This document shows, piece by piece, positions 42,920 through 52,987 of a DNA stretch of 64,000 nt. This DNA is from Fortiea sp. LEGE XX443. Lineage in GTDB: Bacteria > Cyanobacteriota > Cyanobacteriia > Cyanobacteriales > Nostocaceae. Positions within the stretch are counted from its first letter, which is position 1. Every line of letters starts with the position of its first letter. The notes beneath the pieces are model-generated. The model ran no database searches. It saw only the letters and a list, made by a program, of their open reading frames with translations, and was not told the DNA's origin. The DNA is taken from assembly GCF_015206815.1 (NCBI RefSeq), contig NZ_JADEXZ010000006.1, positions 60,510-124,509 on the forward strand, written 5' to 3'. A program made the position numbers and the translations under genes.

Positions 42920-43918
42920 ATGGAGAGTTTACATAACAATCTCAATACTAATTGTCTACCTAGTGTTACCGTTGTAATACCCACATTTAACCGATCTCAT
43001 CTATTACCACGAGCAATTTATAGTATTCTTGCACAGACATTCTCTGATTTTGAACTGATTATCGTTGATGACGGTTCTACAGATAACACCGCAGAAGTAG
43101 TTAAAGGATTTACAGATCCACGAATTATATTTTTACCTTTAGATAAAAACTATGGTGGTAGCTATGCACGCAATCAAGGTATCAAAGCAGCATGTACAGA
43201 ACTAATAGCATTTTTAGATAGCGATGATGAATGGCTTCCTGAAAAACTAGAATTACAGATAGCTCGTTTGCAAGCAAGTGATGATCCTCAAGCTGCTGTT
43301 GTTTATTGTCTTGGTTATGAATGTGTTGAAGAACGCAAAAAAATACCAAACTTAGTTCTTCATGAAGGGGATGTTTTTGATCATTTATTGAGAGGCTGGT
43401 TACCTCCAACCACATCACTATTTATGGTTAAACGCTCTGCTTTACTGGAAGTTGGTGGCTTTGATGAAAGTCTACTTAGTTTTCAAGATTATGATTTATG
43501 GTTAAGTCTAGCCGCCGCCAACAAACATTTTTTAGCTGTAGACAAACCACTTATTATTAGATATTTCCACAACGAGCAAATTAGAGGTAATTTTTCAGCT
43601 AAATTAGCAGGATTAAATATATTTAAAAACAAATGGGGAACCGTTATGAAACAGCGTGTTGGATATCATTCGTATAATAAATTTATAGGAATTAGAACAT
43701 CTATTATTCAGCTAATTCGGGTTGGGCAATTAAGTGAGATAGGAGATAAATTTACTGCCTTTTTTATTACAATCTCTTTATTGAAGTTTTTACCTTGGTC
43801 AACAGAATTTTTGTTCAAAGCTTTAGTGCTAACATTTTGGGGGCAAGATGGATACAGACTATTATTTAAAATTAAATCGGCTATTCTTTATCGAACCTAT
43901 CAAGCTGAAACTAACTGA
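42920..43918 (+). CDS. GT2 family glycosyltransferase
   Basis: 332 residues. The GT-A nucleotide-binding part is clear: VTVVIPTFNRSHLLPRAIYSIL, IIVDDGSTDNTAEVV, ARNQGI and the metal-binding LDSDDEW, followed by SFQDYDLWLSLA with an ED-like acceptor-site motif. It is the only classical GT2 of the cluster. Good ribosome site (GAAGGAGAA). Confidence 0.93.
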   Translation: MESLHNNLNTNCLPSVTVVIPTFNRSHLLPRAIYSILAQTFSDFELIIVDDGSTDNTAEVVKGFTDPRIIFLPLDKNYGGSYARNQGIKAACTELIAFLDSDDEWLPEKLELQIARLQASDDPQAAVVYCLGYECVEERKKIPNLVLHEGDVFDHLLRGWLPPTTSLFMVKRSALLEVGGFDESLLSFQDYDLWLSLAAANKHFLAVDKPLIIRYFHNEQIRGNFSAKLAGLNIFKNKWGTVMKQRVGYHSYNKFIGIRTSIIQLIRVGQLSEIGDKFTAFFITISLLKFLPWSTEFLFKALVLTFWGQDGYRLLFKIKSAILYRTYQAETN

Positions 43919-44057
43919 TTGAATAGCTTCGCATATTTGTCTATTTCAATATTTTTTGTATAAAGAAAAAACATTCACTTTATAACTTTGTATGTCACAG
44001 TATTTCCATTTGTTGATCGCCTAAACTTGTTCACTAATTTAGTTACAAGTAAAGTTT

Positions 44058-45197
44058 ATGCCGAAGCCTAACGTAGTTTTTTTCTGTGGTCGCCTTCTTC
44101 CCCCTTCTGAGACATTTATACGCGCTCAAGGGGAAGGATTGCAAACTTTTACACCTCATTATGTAGGTTCTCGTTTTGTAAAAGGATTATCTTTACCTTC
44201 AGAGCGTACTTGGGTAGTTAACAATGGTGGAAAGCTAGGTGCTGCTCAAGAGGCGTTGTTCAAATTAACAGGAATAGCACCTGTGTTAACACAACAAGTA
44301 CAAAGATTAGAGCCTGCTTTAGTTCATGCTCATTTTGGGGTGTGTGGAACTTTAGCCTTACCTTTGGTGCGAAAGCTCAAAATCCCCATGATAGTTACCT
44401 TCTATGGACTAGATGCCACCATGAAGGATGAGTATGCACGACGTGAATCGATTAGTACCAGAGTATACCTGCAACGCCGAGAAGCTCTCAAGCGAGAGTC
44501 TACTTTGTTTATTGCTGTTTCTGAATTTATTAAACAAAAGCTTGTGGAACAAGGTTTCCCAGAAACAAAAATTTTGGCACATTACTATGGCGTGGATACA
44601 AAAAAATTCCAATCCCATCCTTCTGTACATCGCCAACCAATAGTACTATTTGTTGGGCGATTGACTGAAAAAAAAGGATGTGAATATTTAATCAAGTCAA
44701 TGGCTAAAGTGCAAGCTATTCTTCCGGAGGTGGAATTGGTAATTATTGGTGATGGTAACTTGCGAGCAGACCTAGAAGCGCTGGCGGCAAAGTTACTTCA
44801 TCGCTATCAATTTTTAGGACTCCAGACATCTGATGTGGTCAAAGATTGGATGAATCGCGCTAGTTTACTTGCTGCACCAAGTGTCACCGCAACTCAAGGA
44901 GATTCTGAAGGATTACCAACTGTAATTGTGGAAGCCCAATCTATGGGACTTCCTGTAGTCAGTACTTTTCATGCAGGAATTCCAGAAGCAGTTATTCATG
45001 GAGAAACAGGCTTTTTAACAGAGGAAAGAGATTCAGAGGCTTTGGGCGAATACATTTTACAATTATTAAAAGCTCCCCAACAGTGGCAGCGTTTTAGCAT
45101 TAAAGCCAGAGAACATATGGAGGCAAACTTTGATAGTACTAAAAAAAACAAAATTTTAGAAAGCATTTATCAGCATGTACTAGAAAAAAAAATTTAA
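44058..45197 (+). CDS. GT4 glycosyltransferase
   Basis: 379 residues. N-terminal CGRLLPPSETFIRAQGEGL and LVHAHFGVCGTLALPL; donor site VLFVGRLTEKKGCEYLI, IIGDGNLR and GDSEGLPTVIVEAQSMGLPVVSTFHAGIPEAV. Same subgroup as the 41546 product but less AT-rich and only distantly similar. Preceded by 139 bp of AT-rich spacer. Substrates unknown. Confidence 0.92.
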   Translation: MPKPNVVFFCGRLLPPSETFIRAQGEGLQTFTPHYVGSRFVKGLSLPSERTWVVNNGGKLGAAQEALFKLTGIAPVLTQQVQRLEPALVHAHFGVCGTLALPLVRKLKIPMIVTFYGLDATMKDEYARRESISTRVYLQRREALKRESTLFIAVSEFIKQKLVEQGFPETKILAHYYGVDTKKFQSHPSVHRQPIVLFVGRLTEKKGCEYLIKSMAKVQAILPEVELVIIGDGNLRADLEALAAKLLHRYQFLGLQTSDVVKDWMNRASLLAAPSVTATQGDSEGLPTVIVEAQSMGLPVVSTFHAGIPEAVIHGETGFLTEERDSEALGEYILQLLKAPQQWQRFSIKAREHMEANFDSTKKNKILESIYQHVLEKKI

Positions 45198-45438
45198 AGG
45201 CTGTGTATTCTCACAAAAACTTAAATTACATGGAACCACAGATTTATTTTTTGAGAAATTATACTTAATTTCATTGATATCAAAAAGCATCTTACCTGGT
45301 TGTATTTAAGTAAATGGGCATTCCAAACACAAAACATTTTAAAAAAATTAAAATTCCTAATCCAATGTTAGTATATTTTTTGCCAAAATTGTTATTTAGA
45401 CTACATAGATTAATAATAAATCAATAGAGGAAATAAAT

Positions 45439-46248
45439 ATGACAAATGAGCCACATCTGACTATTCTTGTCAATAGCACAGATAGCTTTGAAGATTGCTG
45501 GCAGCCTTTTTTTACTCTATTTGCTAAATATTGGTCTGATTGCCCCCACCCTATAGTATTAAACACTGAAACTAAAGTTTTTAGCTATCCTGGGTTAAAT
45601 ATACAATGTTCTCAAATTAGTGTGAATGATTCATCGAGTGAAAGACCTAGTTGGAGTGATTGCCTAATTAGTTGTTTGGAGCAGATCAATTCAAAGTACA
45701 TTCTTTATGTACAGGATGATTATTTTCTCAATGATTATGTGAATACAAGCATACTCTATAATTTTCTCCAAATCATGGAATCTGAAAGCTACTCTCATAT
45801 TCGATTAAGAGAAACTCTTGGACTCGGGCCACATAAACCATCATCTAAATATCCTTTGTTATGGGAAATTCCTCAACGCGCTAATTATCGTATTGGTTTG
45901 CAAGCTGGTTTGTGGGTAAAGGATAGACTAAGGTTTTATCTGCAACCAAATGAAACAGGTTGGCAATTTGAGCGCTGGGGTAGTATCAGAGCGCGTAAAA
46001 TTAAGGACTCATTTTTTTGCCAAAACATTGACTACTTTAATGGTCAAAATAAATATATTTTTCCTTATTATCCAACTGGGATTGTACAGGGGAAATGGCT
46101 AGAACCTGCTGTAGTTGATTTGTTCAAACAACATCAAATAGAAGTAGATTATTCAATTAGAGGATTTTACCACCTAAATCAAAGACAGAAATTTGTACAA
46201 TTTTTGAAAAATAACTTCCGAAAATCATTAATGCGATACATGCCTTAA
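45439..46248 (+). CDS. glycosyltransferase-like protein (GT-A type, tentative)
   Basis: 269 residues. LTILVNSTDSFEDCWQPFFTLF at the start and YILYVQDDYFLNDYV, an acidic QDD motif after a beta strand, suggest a GT-A fold resembling small LPS glycosyltransferases. Later residues (GLQAGLWVKDRL, GWQFERWGS) resemble acceptor-site parts of such enzymes. No signal peptide. The position within the cluster supports the call, but the family is not certain. Spacer of 241 bp upstream, AT-rich, without visible features. Confidence 0.6.
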   Translation: MTNEPHLTILVNSTDSFEDCWQPFFTLFAKYWSDCPHPIVLNTETKVFSYPGLNIQCSQISVNDSSSERPSWSDCLISCLEQINSKYILYVQDDYFLNDYVNTSILYNFLQIMESESYSHIRLRETLGLGPHKPSSKYPLLWEIPQRANYRIGLQAGLWVKDRLRFYLQPNETGWQFERWGSIRARKIKDSFFCQNIDYFNGQNKYIFPYYPTGIVQGKWLEPAVVDLFKQHQIEVDYSIRGFYHLNQRQKFVQFLKNNFRKSLMRYMP

Positions 46249-46271
46249 AAATTCCATTAGTATCTTAAACC

Positions 46272-47546
46272 ATGAAAAATATGAAAATACTAGTTTCTGC
46301 CTATGCCTGTAGACCAAAAATGGGATCTGAACCAGGAGTTGGTTGGAATATGGTTCAGGAATTAGCTCAAAAATGTGGAAATGTATGGGTAATTACACGC
46401 CGGGATAATCAACAGAGTATTGAGGCAGAAATATCCAAGATTTCAGTTCTCGGAATGAACTTTGTGTATCATGATTTGCCAGCCTGGGCTAGATGGTGGA
46501 ACAGAGGACAAACAGCACTATATTTTCATTACTATTTTTGGCAAATTGGGGCATATTTTTTAGCTAGAAAACTGCATCAGGAAAATAACTTTGATTTGGT
46601 ACATCATGTAACTTACGGTAGATACTGTTTTCCGAGTTTTCTATCACTATTGCCGATACCTTTTGTTTGGGGGCCTTTGGGAGGTGGTGAAGCAGCGCCA
46701 AAGAGTTTTTGGCGTGATTTTCATTGGAGTGGCAAAGTTTATGAAAGTTTGCGGGACTGGAGCCGTTGGATAGGTGAGCGCGACCCCTTTGTGAAAATGA
46801 CTGCCAAGAAAAGTGCTGTAGCCATAGTTTGCACATCAGAAACAGCGGACTGTGTAAGTGCTTTAGGTGCAAAGCGGATTGAGAGAGTATTGGGACAAAC
46901 AGGTGTCAATCGACAAGATATTGCTCAACTTGAACAATACGCTGTTTCCCACTACCAAGCTCCCATAAGATTTATTAGTATGGGACGTTTACTGCATTGG
47001 AAAGGATTTCACCTAGGTTTGAACGCTTTTGCAGCAGCTAATTTGGAACATGGCGAATACTGGATTGTTGGCGATGGGCCAGAACGTAATAGATTAGAAG
47101 CACTAGCTAAGGAACTGGGAATTTCTGAGCGAGTACGTTTTGTAGGGAGCATACCTCGTGAACAAGCATTACGTATACTAGGAGAATCTTGCGCTTTGAT
47201 TCACCCTAGCCTTCATGATTTTTCTCCTACAGTATGTATAGAAGCAATGGCAGCCAGTAGACCAGTAATCTGTTTGAATTTAGGAGGGCCAGCTTTTCAG
47301 ATCACGGAAGAAACTGGTTTTAGAATTGCTAGTAATACCCCTGAAGGTGCAGTACAAGGTTTGGCAGAAGCAATAATTCGTCTAGCTCAAGATCCAGAGC
47401 TAAGAATCAAAATGGGGCAAGCAGGGCAAAAGCGTGTTAGTGAATTATACAGATGGGATATTAAAGCTAAGTCTTTAGTTCAACTTTATGAAGATATTCT
47501 TGCTTGTCAGCAGTCTTCAGCTTCACCCAGCGTGATTCATACCTAA
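46272..47546 (+). CDS. GT4 glycosyltransferase, copy A1 of a duplicated pair
   Basis: 424 residues (ATG 46281, three codons on, is equally possible). VSAYACRPKMGSEPGVGWN at the start, HHVTYGRYCFPSF, IPFVWGPLGGGE, the donor site ISMGRLLHWKGFHLGL and VGDGPERNRLEAL. In the E-x7-E region it reads HDFSPTVCIEAM where its paralogue at 50338 has HDSGGLVCLEAM, so the donor pocket may differ. Over the full length the two are plainly related. It lies before copy B1 and upstream of the polymerase. Confidence 0.92.
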   Translation: MKNMKILVSAYACRPKMGSEPGVGWNMVQELAQKCGNVWVITRRDNQQSIEAEISKISVLGMNFVYHDLPAWARWWNRGQTALYFHYYFWQIGAYFLARKLHQENNFDLVHHVTYGRYCFPSFLSLLPIPFVWGPLGGGEAAPKSFWRDFHWSGKVYESLRDWSRWIGERDPFVKMTAKKSAVAIVCTSETADCVSALGAKRIERVLGQTGVNRQDIAQLEQYAVSHYQAPIRFISMGRLLHWKGFHLGLNAFAAANLEHGEYWIVGDGPERNRLEALAKELGISERVRFVGSIPREQALRILGESCALIHPSLHDFSPTVCIEAMAASRPVICLNLGGPAFQITEETGFRIASNTPEGAVQGLAEAIIRLAQDPELRIKMGQAGQKRVSELYRWDIKAKSLVQLYEDILACQQSSASPSVIHT

Positions 47547-47599
47547 GACACTACACTCAGGTTGTTAAATCACTCTCTATTCCAGCAGAAACTTCTTAA

Positions 47600-48778
47600 A
47601 TGCGTATCCTAACTATACATAACAACTATCAAATTCGTGGTGGTGAAGATGAATCTCGTGAAGCAGAAGAAAAGCTGTTACGAGAAATGGGCCATGAAGT
47701 TGATGTTTACCAAGAGCATAATGACAGGGTGGCATCTATTGGAGCCTTACCGATGGCTTTGAGAACGATTTGGTCTAAAGAATCGTACAACATAGTCAAA
47801 CAAAAACTAAGGCAGTCTAAATTTGATTTAGTTCATATTCAGAACTTTTTTCCATTAATTTCTCCTTCTGTTTACTATGCGGCAAAATCAGAGGGTGTTC
47901 CTGTTGTTCAGACTCTGCGAAATTACCGTCTCCTTTGTCCCAATGGATTGTTTTTTCGTGATGGGCAAGTCTGTGAAGATTGTATGGGAAAGTTTATCCC
48001 TTATCCTGGAGTCTTACATGGCTGTTATCGAGAAAATCGTCCAGCAACGATCGCAGTAGCAACTATGTTAACTGCACATCGGGCTATGCGTACTTGGATG
48101 GAAATGGTAGATGTTTACATTTCTCTGACAGAGTTTGCAAGGCAAAAATTTATTGCAGGAGGTTTCCCTGCGGAAAAAATTATAGTCAAACCCAACTTTG
48201 TAAATCCTGCTCCCGATGTAGGATGCGGTTCTGGTGGCTATGCTCTCTTTGTCGGTAGACTGTCTGTGGAAAAAGGATTGGATACTTTACTTGCTGCTTG
48301 GAAATATCTGGAAGGTAAAGTTCCTTTGAAGATCGTCGGGGATGGGCCTCTAGCGGATCAGGTAGTGGAATCAGTAAAAATATTACCCCAAGTAGAATGG
48401 CTTGGACGTAGACCAATGTCTGAAGTACATAAATTGATGGGAGAAGCCATGTTTTTAGTTTTTCCCTCCAAATGGTATGAAACTTTTGGTAGGGTAGCGA
48501 TTGAAGCCTTTGCTAAAGGAACTCCGGTGATTGCTGCCAATATTGGAGCGATCGCAGAATTGGTAGACTCTGGTCGTACAGGGTTGCTTTTCTCGCCCGG
48601 AAACTCAGAAGATTTAGCTACCAAGGTACAGTTGGCCGTAGCTAATCAAGATTTATTGGCTCAAATGCGCCGAGAAGCTAGGGCGGAATTTGAAGCTAAG
48701 TACACAGCACAACAGAACTATTATCGGATGATGGCAATTTATGACTTAGCTTCTAATGGAAGTCTGTTAAAAATTTGA
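47600..48778 (+). CDS. GT4 glycosyltransferase, copy B1 of a duplicated pair
   Basis: 392 residues. ILTIHNNYQIRGGEDESREAE, then VHIQNFFPLISPSVYYAA and VVQTLRNYRLLCPNG, followed by VCEDCMGK and HGCYR; the four cysteines are kept in the paralogue at 51707 and may bind metal. Donor site ALFVGRLSVEKGLDTLL, VGDGPLADQV and FPSKWYETFGRVAIEAFAKGTPV. Separated from A1 by 53 bp. Confidence 0.92.
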   Translation: MRILTIHNNYQIRGGEDESREAEEKLLREMGHEVDVYQEHNDRVASIGALPMALRTIWSKESYNIVKQKLRQSKFDLVHIQNFFPLISPSVYYAAKSEGVPVVQTLRNYRLLCPNGLFFRDGQVCEDCMGKFIPYPGVLHGCYRENRPATIAVATMLTAHRAMRTWMEMVDVYISLTEFARQKFIAGGFPAEKIIVKPNFVNPAPDVGCGSGGYALFVGRLSVEKGLDTLLAAWKYLEGKVPLKIVGDGPLADQVVESVKILPQVEWLGRRPMSEVHKLMGEAMFLVFPSKWYETFGRVAIEAFAKGTPVIAANIGAIAELVDSGRTGLLFSPGNSEDLATKVQLAVANQDLLAQMRREARAEFEAKYTAQQNYYRMMAIYDLASNGSLLKI

Positions 48779-48911
48779 TTGATTTAATTTTTCCTAAAAT
48801 TTATTTTAAAATAAATTCTATATTGTATTTAATAATATATTTGTACAGTCAATGTCTTCATTTAAATAGTTTTAATTCCTGAATATACACAAGTAATGGC
48901 TAAAGCAACCT

Positions 48912-50246
48912 ATGCTGGATAATACAAGTATTTATCTTAAAAGTGATACAGGAAAATCTGCCCTAGCCGATAAGTTTCTCAACTGGCATAGTTGGGTGCT
49001 TTTAGGATATGCTCTTTTTGGCAGAGGATTTTCTTACTTAGGAGTTGCTCCTGCTTATATTGGGGAAATTACTCTTCTTTTTGGATTGTTCACTCTAAGT
49101 ATAAACAAGTCAATTCCAAAACTTCTTAAACTACCTCATGCTTGGTTTTTAATCACATTCATGGTGTGGTGTTTCCTCAATACCATACCTTACTTTTCAA
49201 TATATGGCTTAGACTCTATACGTGACGCAGCATTGTGGTACTACGGTTTTTTTGCTCTGATAGTTGCAACCTTACTACTTGGTAAACCAAAGCGCTTTTT
49301 ATTCATGGTTGCTCAGTATGAACGCTTTTGTAGAATTTTTATTATTCTGATTCCATTTTTATGGTTGATAGCAAGATTCATCCCATTACCTGCTTTGCCA
49401 GGTGCTGGTGGAGTTAGAATTATTACTCTCAAACCAGCAGATGCTATGACTCATCTATCTGGAATTACTGCCTTTTTTATTGGCTCTAATTTGCTACAAT
49501 TACAACCATTATTATTTACTTTCATGTTTCTTGTCAACTTAGGGGTGGTTGCTCTAAATGCAAATCGAGCAGGAACTCTAGCTTTTCTCAATGCTTTTTC
49601 TATAATTAGCCTAGCTAAGTATAAAAGTAGTAAAATTTGGCGCATAGTAACAATTATAATTTTGATTGTTGTATTGACTCTAATCATCAATCCAAACATA
49701 TTTGAACCGTTAATCAACAAAGTTTTAAGTATTTTTATTGATAACAATAAAAGCCAAGGTTCAAAGGAGTATCGTTTAGAATGGTGGACTTATCTAATTA
49801 ACACTACTTTTTCAGATTATTTTTGGACTGGTCGAGGATTTGGTTTCAATTTAGGTGCTGGTACTGGTTTTGACCCAGTGGGTGGTGGCGTTGTACGTAG
49901 TCCACACAATGGCCATGTAACCGTCCTGTCCCGCGCTGGCGTTCCTGGTTTTGTTCTTTGGCTACTAGTTCAACTAAGCTGGGCTGGGAGCATACTAGCC
50001 AAATATTTGCAGTGTAGAAGAAAAGGACAAACAAAGTGGGCTGGTGTATTTTTAACTTTGCTTGCTTACTGGGTAGCTAGTATGACTGTCACAACCTTTG
50101 AAGTGATTATTGAAGGCCCTACAGGTGGTATTTGGCTATGGACAATGTATGGTGTTGGTTTAGCAGCAATGCAAATATACAAACGTTATCCACAAATTTT
50201 TGATACAGAGATTGAATCTTTAGAATCAGATGTAATGCTTAAATGA
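48912..50246 (+). CDS. O-antigen ligase/polymerase-like membrane protein (Wzy/WaaL type)
   Basis: 444 residues with about 10-12 membrane segments. The periplasmic part contains YRLEWWTYLINTTF, GRGFGFNLGAGTGFDP and SPHNGHVTVLSRAGVPGFVLW; the H-N and the R/E residues around it are characteristic of the Wzy_C/O-antigen ligase family. As the only such protein in the cluster it most likely polymerises repeat units flipped by the Wzx-like protein. It sits between the two GT4 pairs. Confidence 0.88.
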   Translation: MLDNTSIYLKSDTGKSALADKFLNWHSWVLLGYALFGRGFSYLGVAPAYIGEITLLFGLFTLSINKSIPKLLKLPHAWFLITFMVWCFLNTIPYFSIYGLDSIRDAALWYYGFFALIVATLLLGKPKRFLFMVAQYERFCRIFIILIPFLWLIARFIPLPALPGAGGVRIITLKPADAMTHLSGITAFFIGSNLLQLQPLLFTFMFLVNLGVVALNANRAGTLAFLNAFSIISLAKYKSSKIWRIVTIIILIVVLTLIINPNIFEPLINKVLSIFIDNNKSQGSKEYRLEWWTYLINTTFSDYFWTGRGFGFNLGAGTGFDPVGGGVVRSPHNGHVTVLSRAGVPGFVLWLLVQLSWAGSILAKYLQCRRKGQTKWAGVFLTLLAYWVASMTVTTFEVIIEGPTGGIWLWTMYGVGLAAMQIYKRYPQIFDTEIESLESDVMLK

Positions 50247-50337
50247 TTTTAATTAAATGTATCAGTGCGATATTAATAGATATTACTTTTTTTAAAGCTA
50301 TTAATACTAAACAAATAATCTATAAAATTTAATTATT

Positions 50338-51570
50338 ATGAAAATTCTGATTTCTGCATACGCCTGTGAACCAGCTCAAGGTTCTGAGCCAGGAGTAGGT
50401 TGGAATGTTGTCCAAGAACTGAGCAAATATCATCAAATTTGGGTTTTGACATCCAACTGTCACCGTCTAGCCATTGAAGCCGAATTAGTACGGAACCCAC
50501 AACCAAACCTCAACTTTATCTATTTAGATCCTTTTGGTTTGATTATAGATTGGAGTCAGCAAGGAAAACAAACACAAAAGTGGGTATATATTCACTACTA
50601 CCTATGGCAAATTAAGGCTTACTTTATCAGTCGATCGCTCCATAACGAAATCTGCTTTAACATTTCGCATCATGTAACTTATGTTAAATACACAAGCCCA
50701 AGTTTTCTTTGTTTCTTACCAATTCCTTTTATCTGGGGGCCAGTTGGAGGAGGAGAATTAACTCCTAAAAACTTTTGGCAAAGTTTGAGTCTACACAGCA
50801 AAATATATGAGTTTTTGAGAAATCTAGCTCGCTTAGTCGGAGAGTGCGATCCTTTTGTCCGCCTAACCGCACGACGCAGCGTTCTAGCTTGGGCTACAAC
50901 AGAGGATACAGCTAAAAGACTGTATCACTTGGGAGCAAAAAATGTTCAAGTGTATTCTCAGCTTGGTATATCTCAAGAAGAATTGGTTAGTTTTGAACAT
51001 GGCTCTCTACTTGATCAATCTCTTATCAGGTTTATCAGTGTGGGTAGATTGCTGCATTGGAAAGGATTTCATCTGGGACTAGCCGCATTTGCACAAGCAA
51101 ATATATCTAATTCTGAGTATTGGGTTGTTGGAGAAGGAATTGAGCGGAAACGTCTGGAAAAGATAACCCAAGAACTAGGCATTAATAAACAAGTAAAATT
51201 TTGGGGTAGTTTGTCTCGTAACAAGACTTTAAGTAAAATCAGAAACTCACACGCATTAATTCATCCGAGCTTACATGACTCAGGAGGACTAGTATGTTTA
51301 GAAGCAATGTCCGCAAGTTTACCAGTAATTTGCTTGGATTTAGGCGGCCCAGCAGTTCAGGTTACTGAGGAAACTGGCTTCAAAATCCCAGCAACTACAC
51401 CTGAAAAAGCAGTACATGATATTGCTAAAGCAATGATGTATTTAGCTAAAGATCCAAAATTGAGATTAAATATGGGTGAAGCTGGAAAAAAGAGAGTAAG
51501 AGATATTTTTAGTTGGGAACTTAAAGGGTTATTCCTATCTCAATGTTATTTGAAAGTGATAAATTATTAG
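50338..51570 (+). CDS. GT4 glycosyltransferase, copy A2 of a duplicated pair
   Basis: 410 residues. ISAYACEPAQGSEPGVGWN, HHVTYVKYTSPSF, IPFIWGPVGGGE, ISVGRLLHWKGFHLGLAAF and HDSGGLVCLEAMSASLPV closely track the product of 46272 along the whole length. It retains the more usual SGGL in the donor pocket. Likely an anciently duplicated gene with a changed sugar specificity. Confidence 0.92.
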   Translation: MKILISAYACEPAQGSEPGVGWNVVQELSKYHQIWVLTSNCHRLAIEAELVRNPQPNLNFIYLDPFGLIIDWSQQGKQTQKWVYIHYYLWQIKAYFISRSLHNEICFNISHHVTYVKYTSPSFLCFLPIPFIWGPVGGGELTPKNFWQSLSLHSKIYEFLRNLARLVGECDPFVRLTARRSVLAWATTEDTAKRLYHLGAKNVQVYSQLGISQEELVSFEHGSLLDQSLIRFISVGRLLHWKGFHLGLAAFAQANISNSEYWVVGEGIERKRLEKITQELGINKQVKFWGSLSRNKTLSKIRNSHALIHPSLHDSGGLVCLEAMSASLPVICLDLGGPAVQVTEETGFKIPATTPEKAVHDIAKAMMYLAKDPKLRLNMGEAGKKRVRDIFSWELKGLFLSQCYLKVINY

Positions 51571-51706
51571 ACCCTACTTAACGTCCATTGCCTGCTTTCT
51601 AAATTATTTATATATTGAATAAAGTTCAATTCTAAGTGCTGACATCAACCCATCAATCATTAATTGAACAATATTTATTCATATCCACTAGTTTAAAGAA
51701 ACAAGC

Positions 51707-52897
51707 ATGAAACTGTTAATTTTACATAATCGTTATCGATTAGCCGGAGGTGAAGATAGAGTAGTTGAGGCAGAAAAAAAACTGTTAGAAACTAATGGGC
51801 ATAATGTAATTGTATTGGAAGAAACTAATCTTAGCATAGTAAATATTTGGGATACAATCGCAGCGGCTGGGGGAGCAATATATTCGTTTGCTTCTAAACA
51901 GCGAGTTCAAGCAGAAATTATGCGTTTTTCTCCTGAATTAGTCCATGTACATAATTTTTTCCCTTTACTGTCTCCTGCTGTGTATGATGCTTGTTATAGT
52001 GCCGGAGTCCCAGTTGTTCAAACGCTGCATAATTATCGTCTTGCTTGTCCTAAAGCAATGCCATTTCGAGATAGCAAAATTTGTGAAGATTGTATTGGCA
52101 CATTAATACCGTTGTCTAGTATCGTGCATGGATGTTATCGCAACTCCCAACTTCAAAGTTCTATTGTAGCTGCAATGATTACATGGCATAGATTAAGAGG
52201 TACTTGGCATCAAAGAGTAGATGCTTATATTGTTTTGACACAATTTCACAAAGAAAAAATGATTCAAGCTGGACTACCAGCAGAAAAAATTTATATCAAA
52301 CCGAATTTCGTTTTTCATACAAATACTACAGAGTTCAATAGTCAGCGCGGCGGCTATTTGCTATTCGTTGGCAGGCTATCAGAAGAAAAGGGAGTTTCTG
52401 TTCTGATTGATGCTTATATTGATAATAATATATCTATACCCTTAAAAATTGTCGGTGATGGCCCGCTACGTCAAGTATTACAGAAGAAAGTTCAACAAGC
52501 AGGCTATGCAAATTTAATTGAATTTTTAGGATATCAAGATAAATCAATAGTGATGGCATTAATGAAGAATGCCAAATTTTTAATCTTTCCTTCAATTTGG
52601 TATGAAGGTTTTCCATTAACAATCATCGAAGCATTTGCATCTAGTTTACCCGTACTAGTTTCCCAGTTGGGTAGTATGGCAGAGATTGTTGAAGATCAAG
52701 TGAGTGGATTACATTTTAAAGCCGGAAATTCCCAAGATTTAGCTGCTAAAATACTTTGGGCAATTAATCATCCTGAAGTTATGAATAATTTCGGCAATAA
52801 TGCTCGGTTTATTTATGAAACTAAATACACTTCAGTAGTAAACTACAAGCAATTAATGGATATTTATAAAAATGTTATTCAAAGTGTTAATGTATAA
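51707..52897 (+). CDS. GT4 glycosyltransferase, copy B2 of a duplicated pair
   Basis: 396 residues. LILHNRYRLAGGEDRVVEAEK, VHVHNFFPLLSPAVYDAC, LHNYRLACPKAMPFRD, ICEDCIGT, HGCYRNSQ, LLFVGRLSEEKGVSVLI and FPSIWYEGFPLTIIEAFASSLPV match the 47600 product throughout, including the cysteines. It is the last gene of the plus-strand cluster. No clear terminator follows; the next gene is convergent. Confidence 0.92.
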   Translation: MKLLILHNRYRLAGGEDRVVEAEKKLLETNGHNVIVLEETNLSIVNIWDTIAAAGGAIYSFASKQRVQAEIMRFSPELVHVHNFFPLLSPAVYDACYSAGVPVVQTLHNYRLACPKAMPFRDSKICEDCIGTLIPLSSIVHGCYRNSQLQSSIVAAMITWHRLRGTWHQRVDAYIVLTQFHKEKMIQAGLPAEKIYIKPNFVFHTNTTEFNSQRGGYLLFVGRLSEEKGVSVLIDAYIDNNISIPLKIVGDGPLRQVLQKKVQQAGYANLIEFLGYQDKSIVMALMKNAKFLIFPSIWYEGFPLTIIEAFASSLPVLVSQLGSMAEIVEDQVSGLHFKAGNSQDLAAKILWAINHPEVMNNFGNNARFIYETKYTSVVNYKQLMDIYKNVIQSVNV

Positions 52898-52987
52898 CTA
52901 AAAATCGCATAATAAATGTAAAATTACAGCATTTTTAGATAAAAAAATAATAAGTATTACAGATTCATTATGATTTCTTAATATTAT

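Noticed and set aside
37512..52897. Lipopolysaccharide O-antigen locus
   Set aside because: Gene content fits any Wzx/Wzy polymer; with no LPS core or ligase-specific evidence, I keep the neutral term exopolysaccharide.
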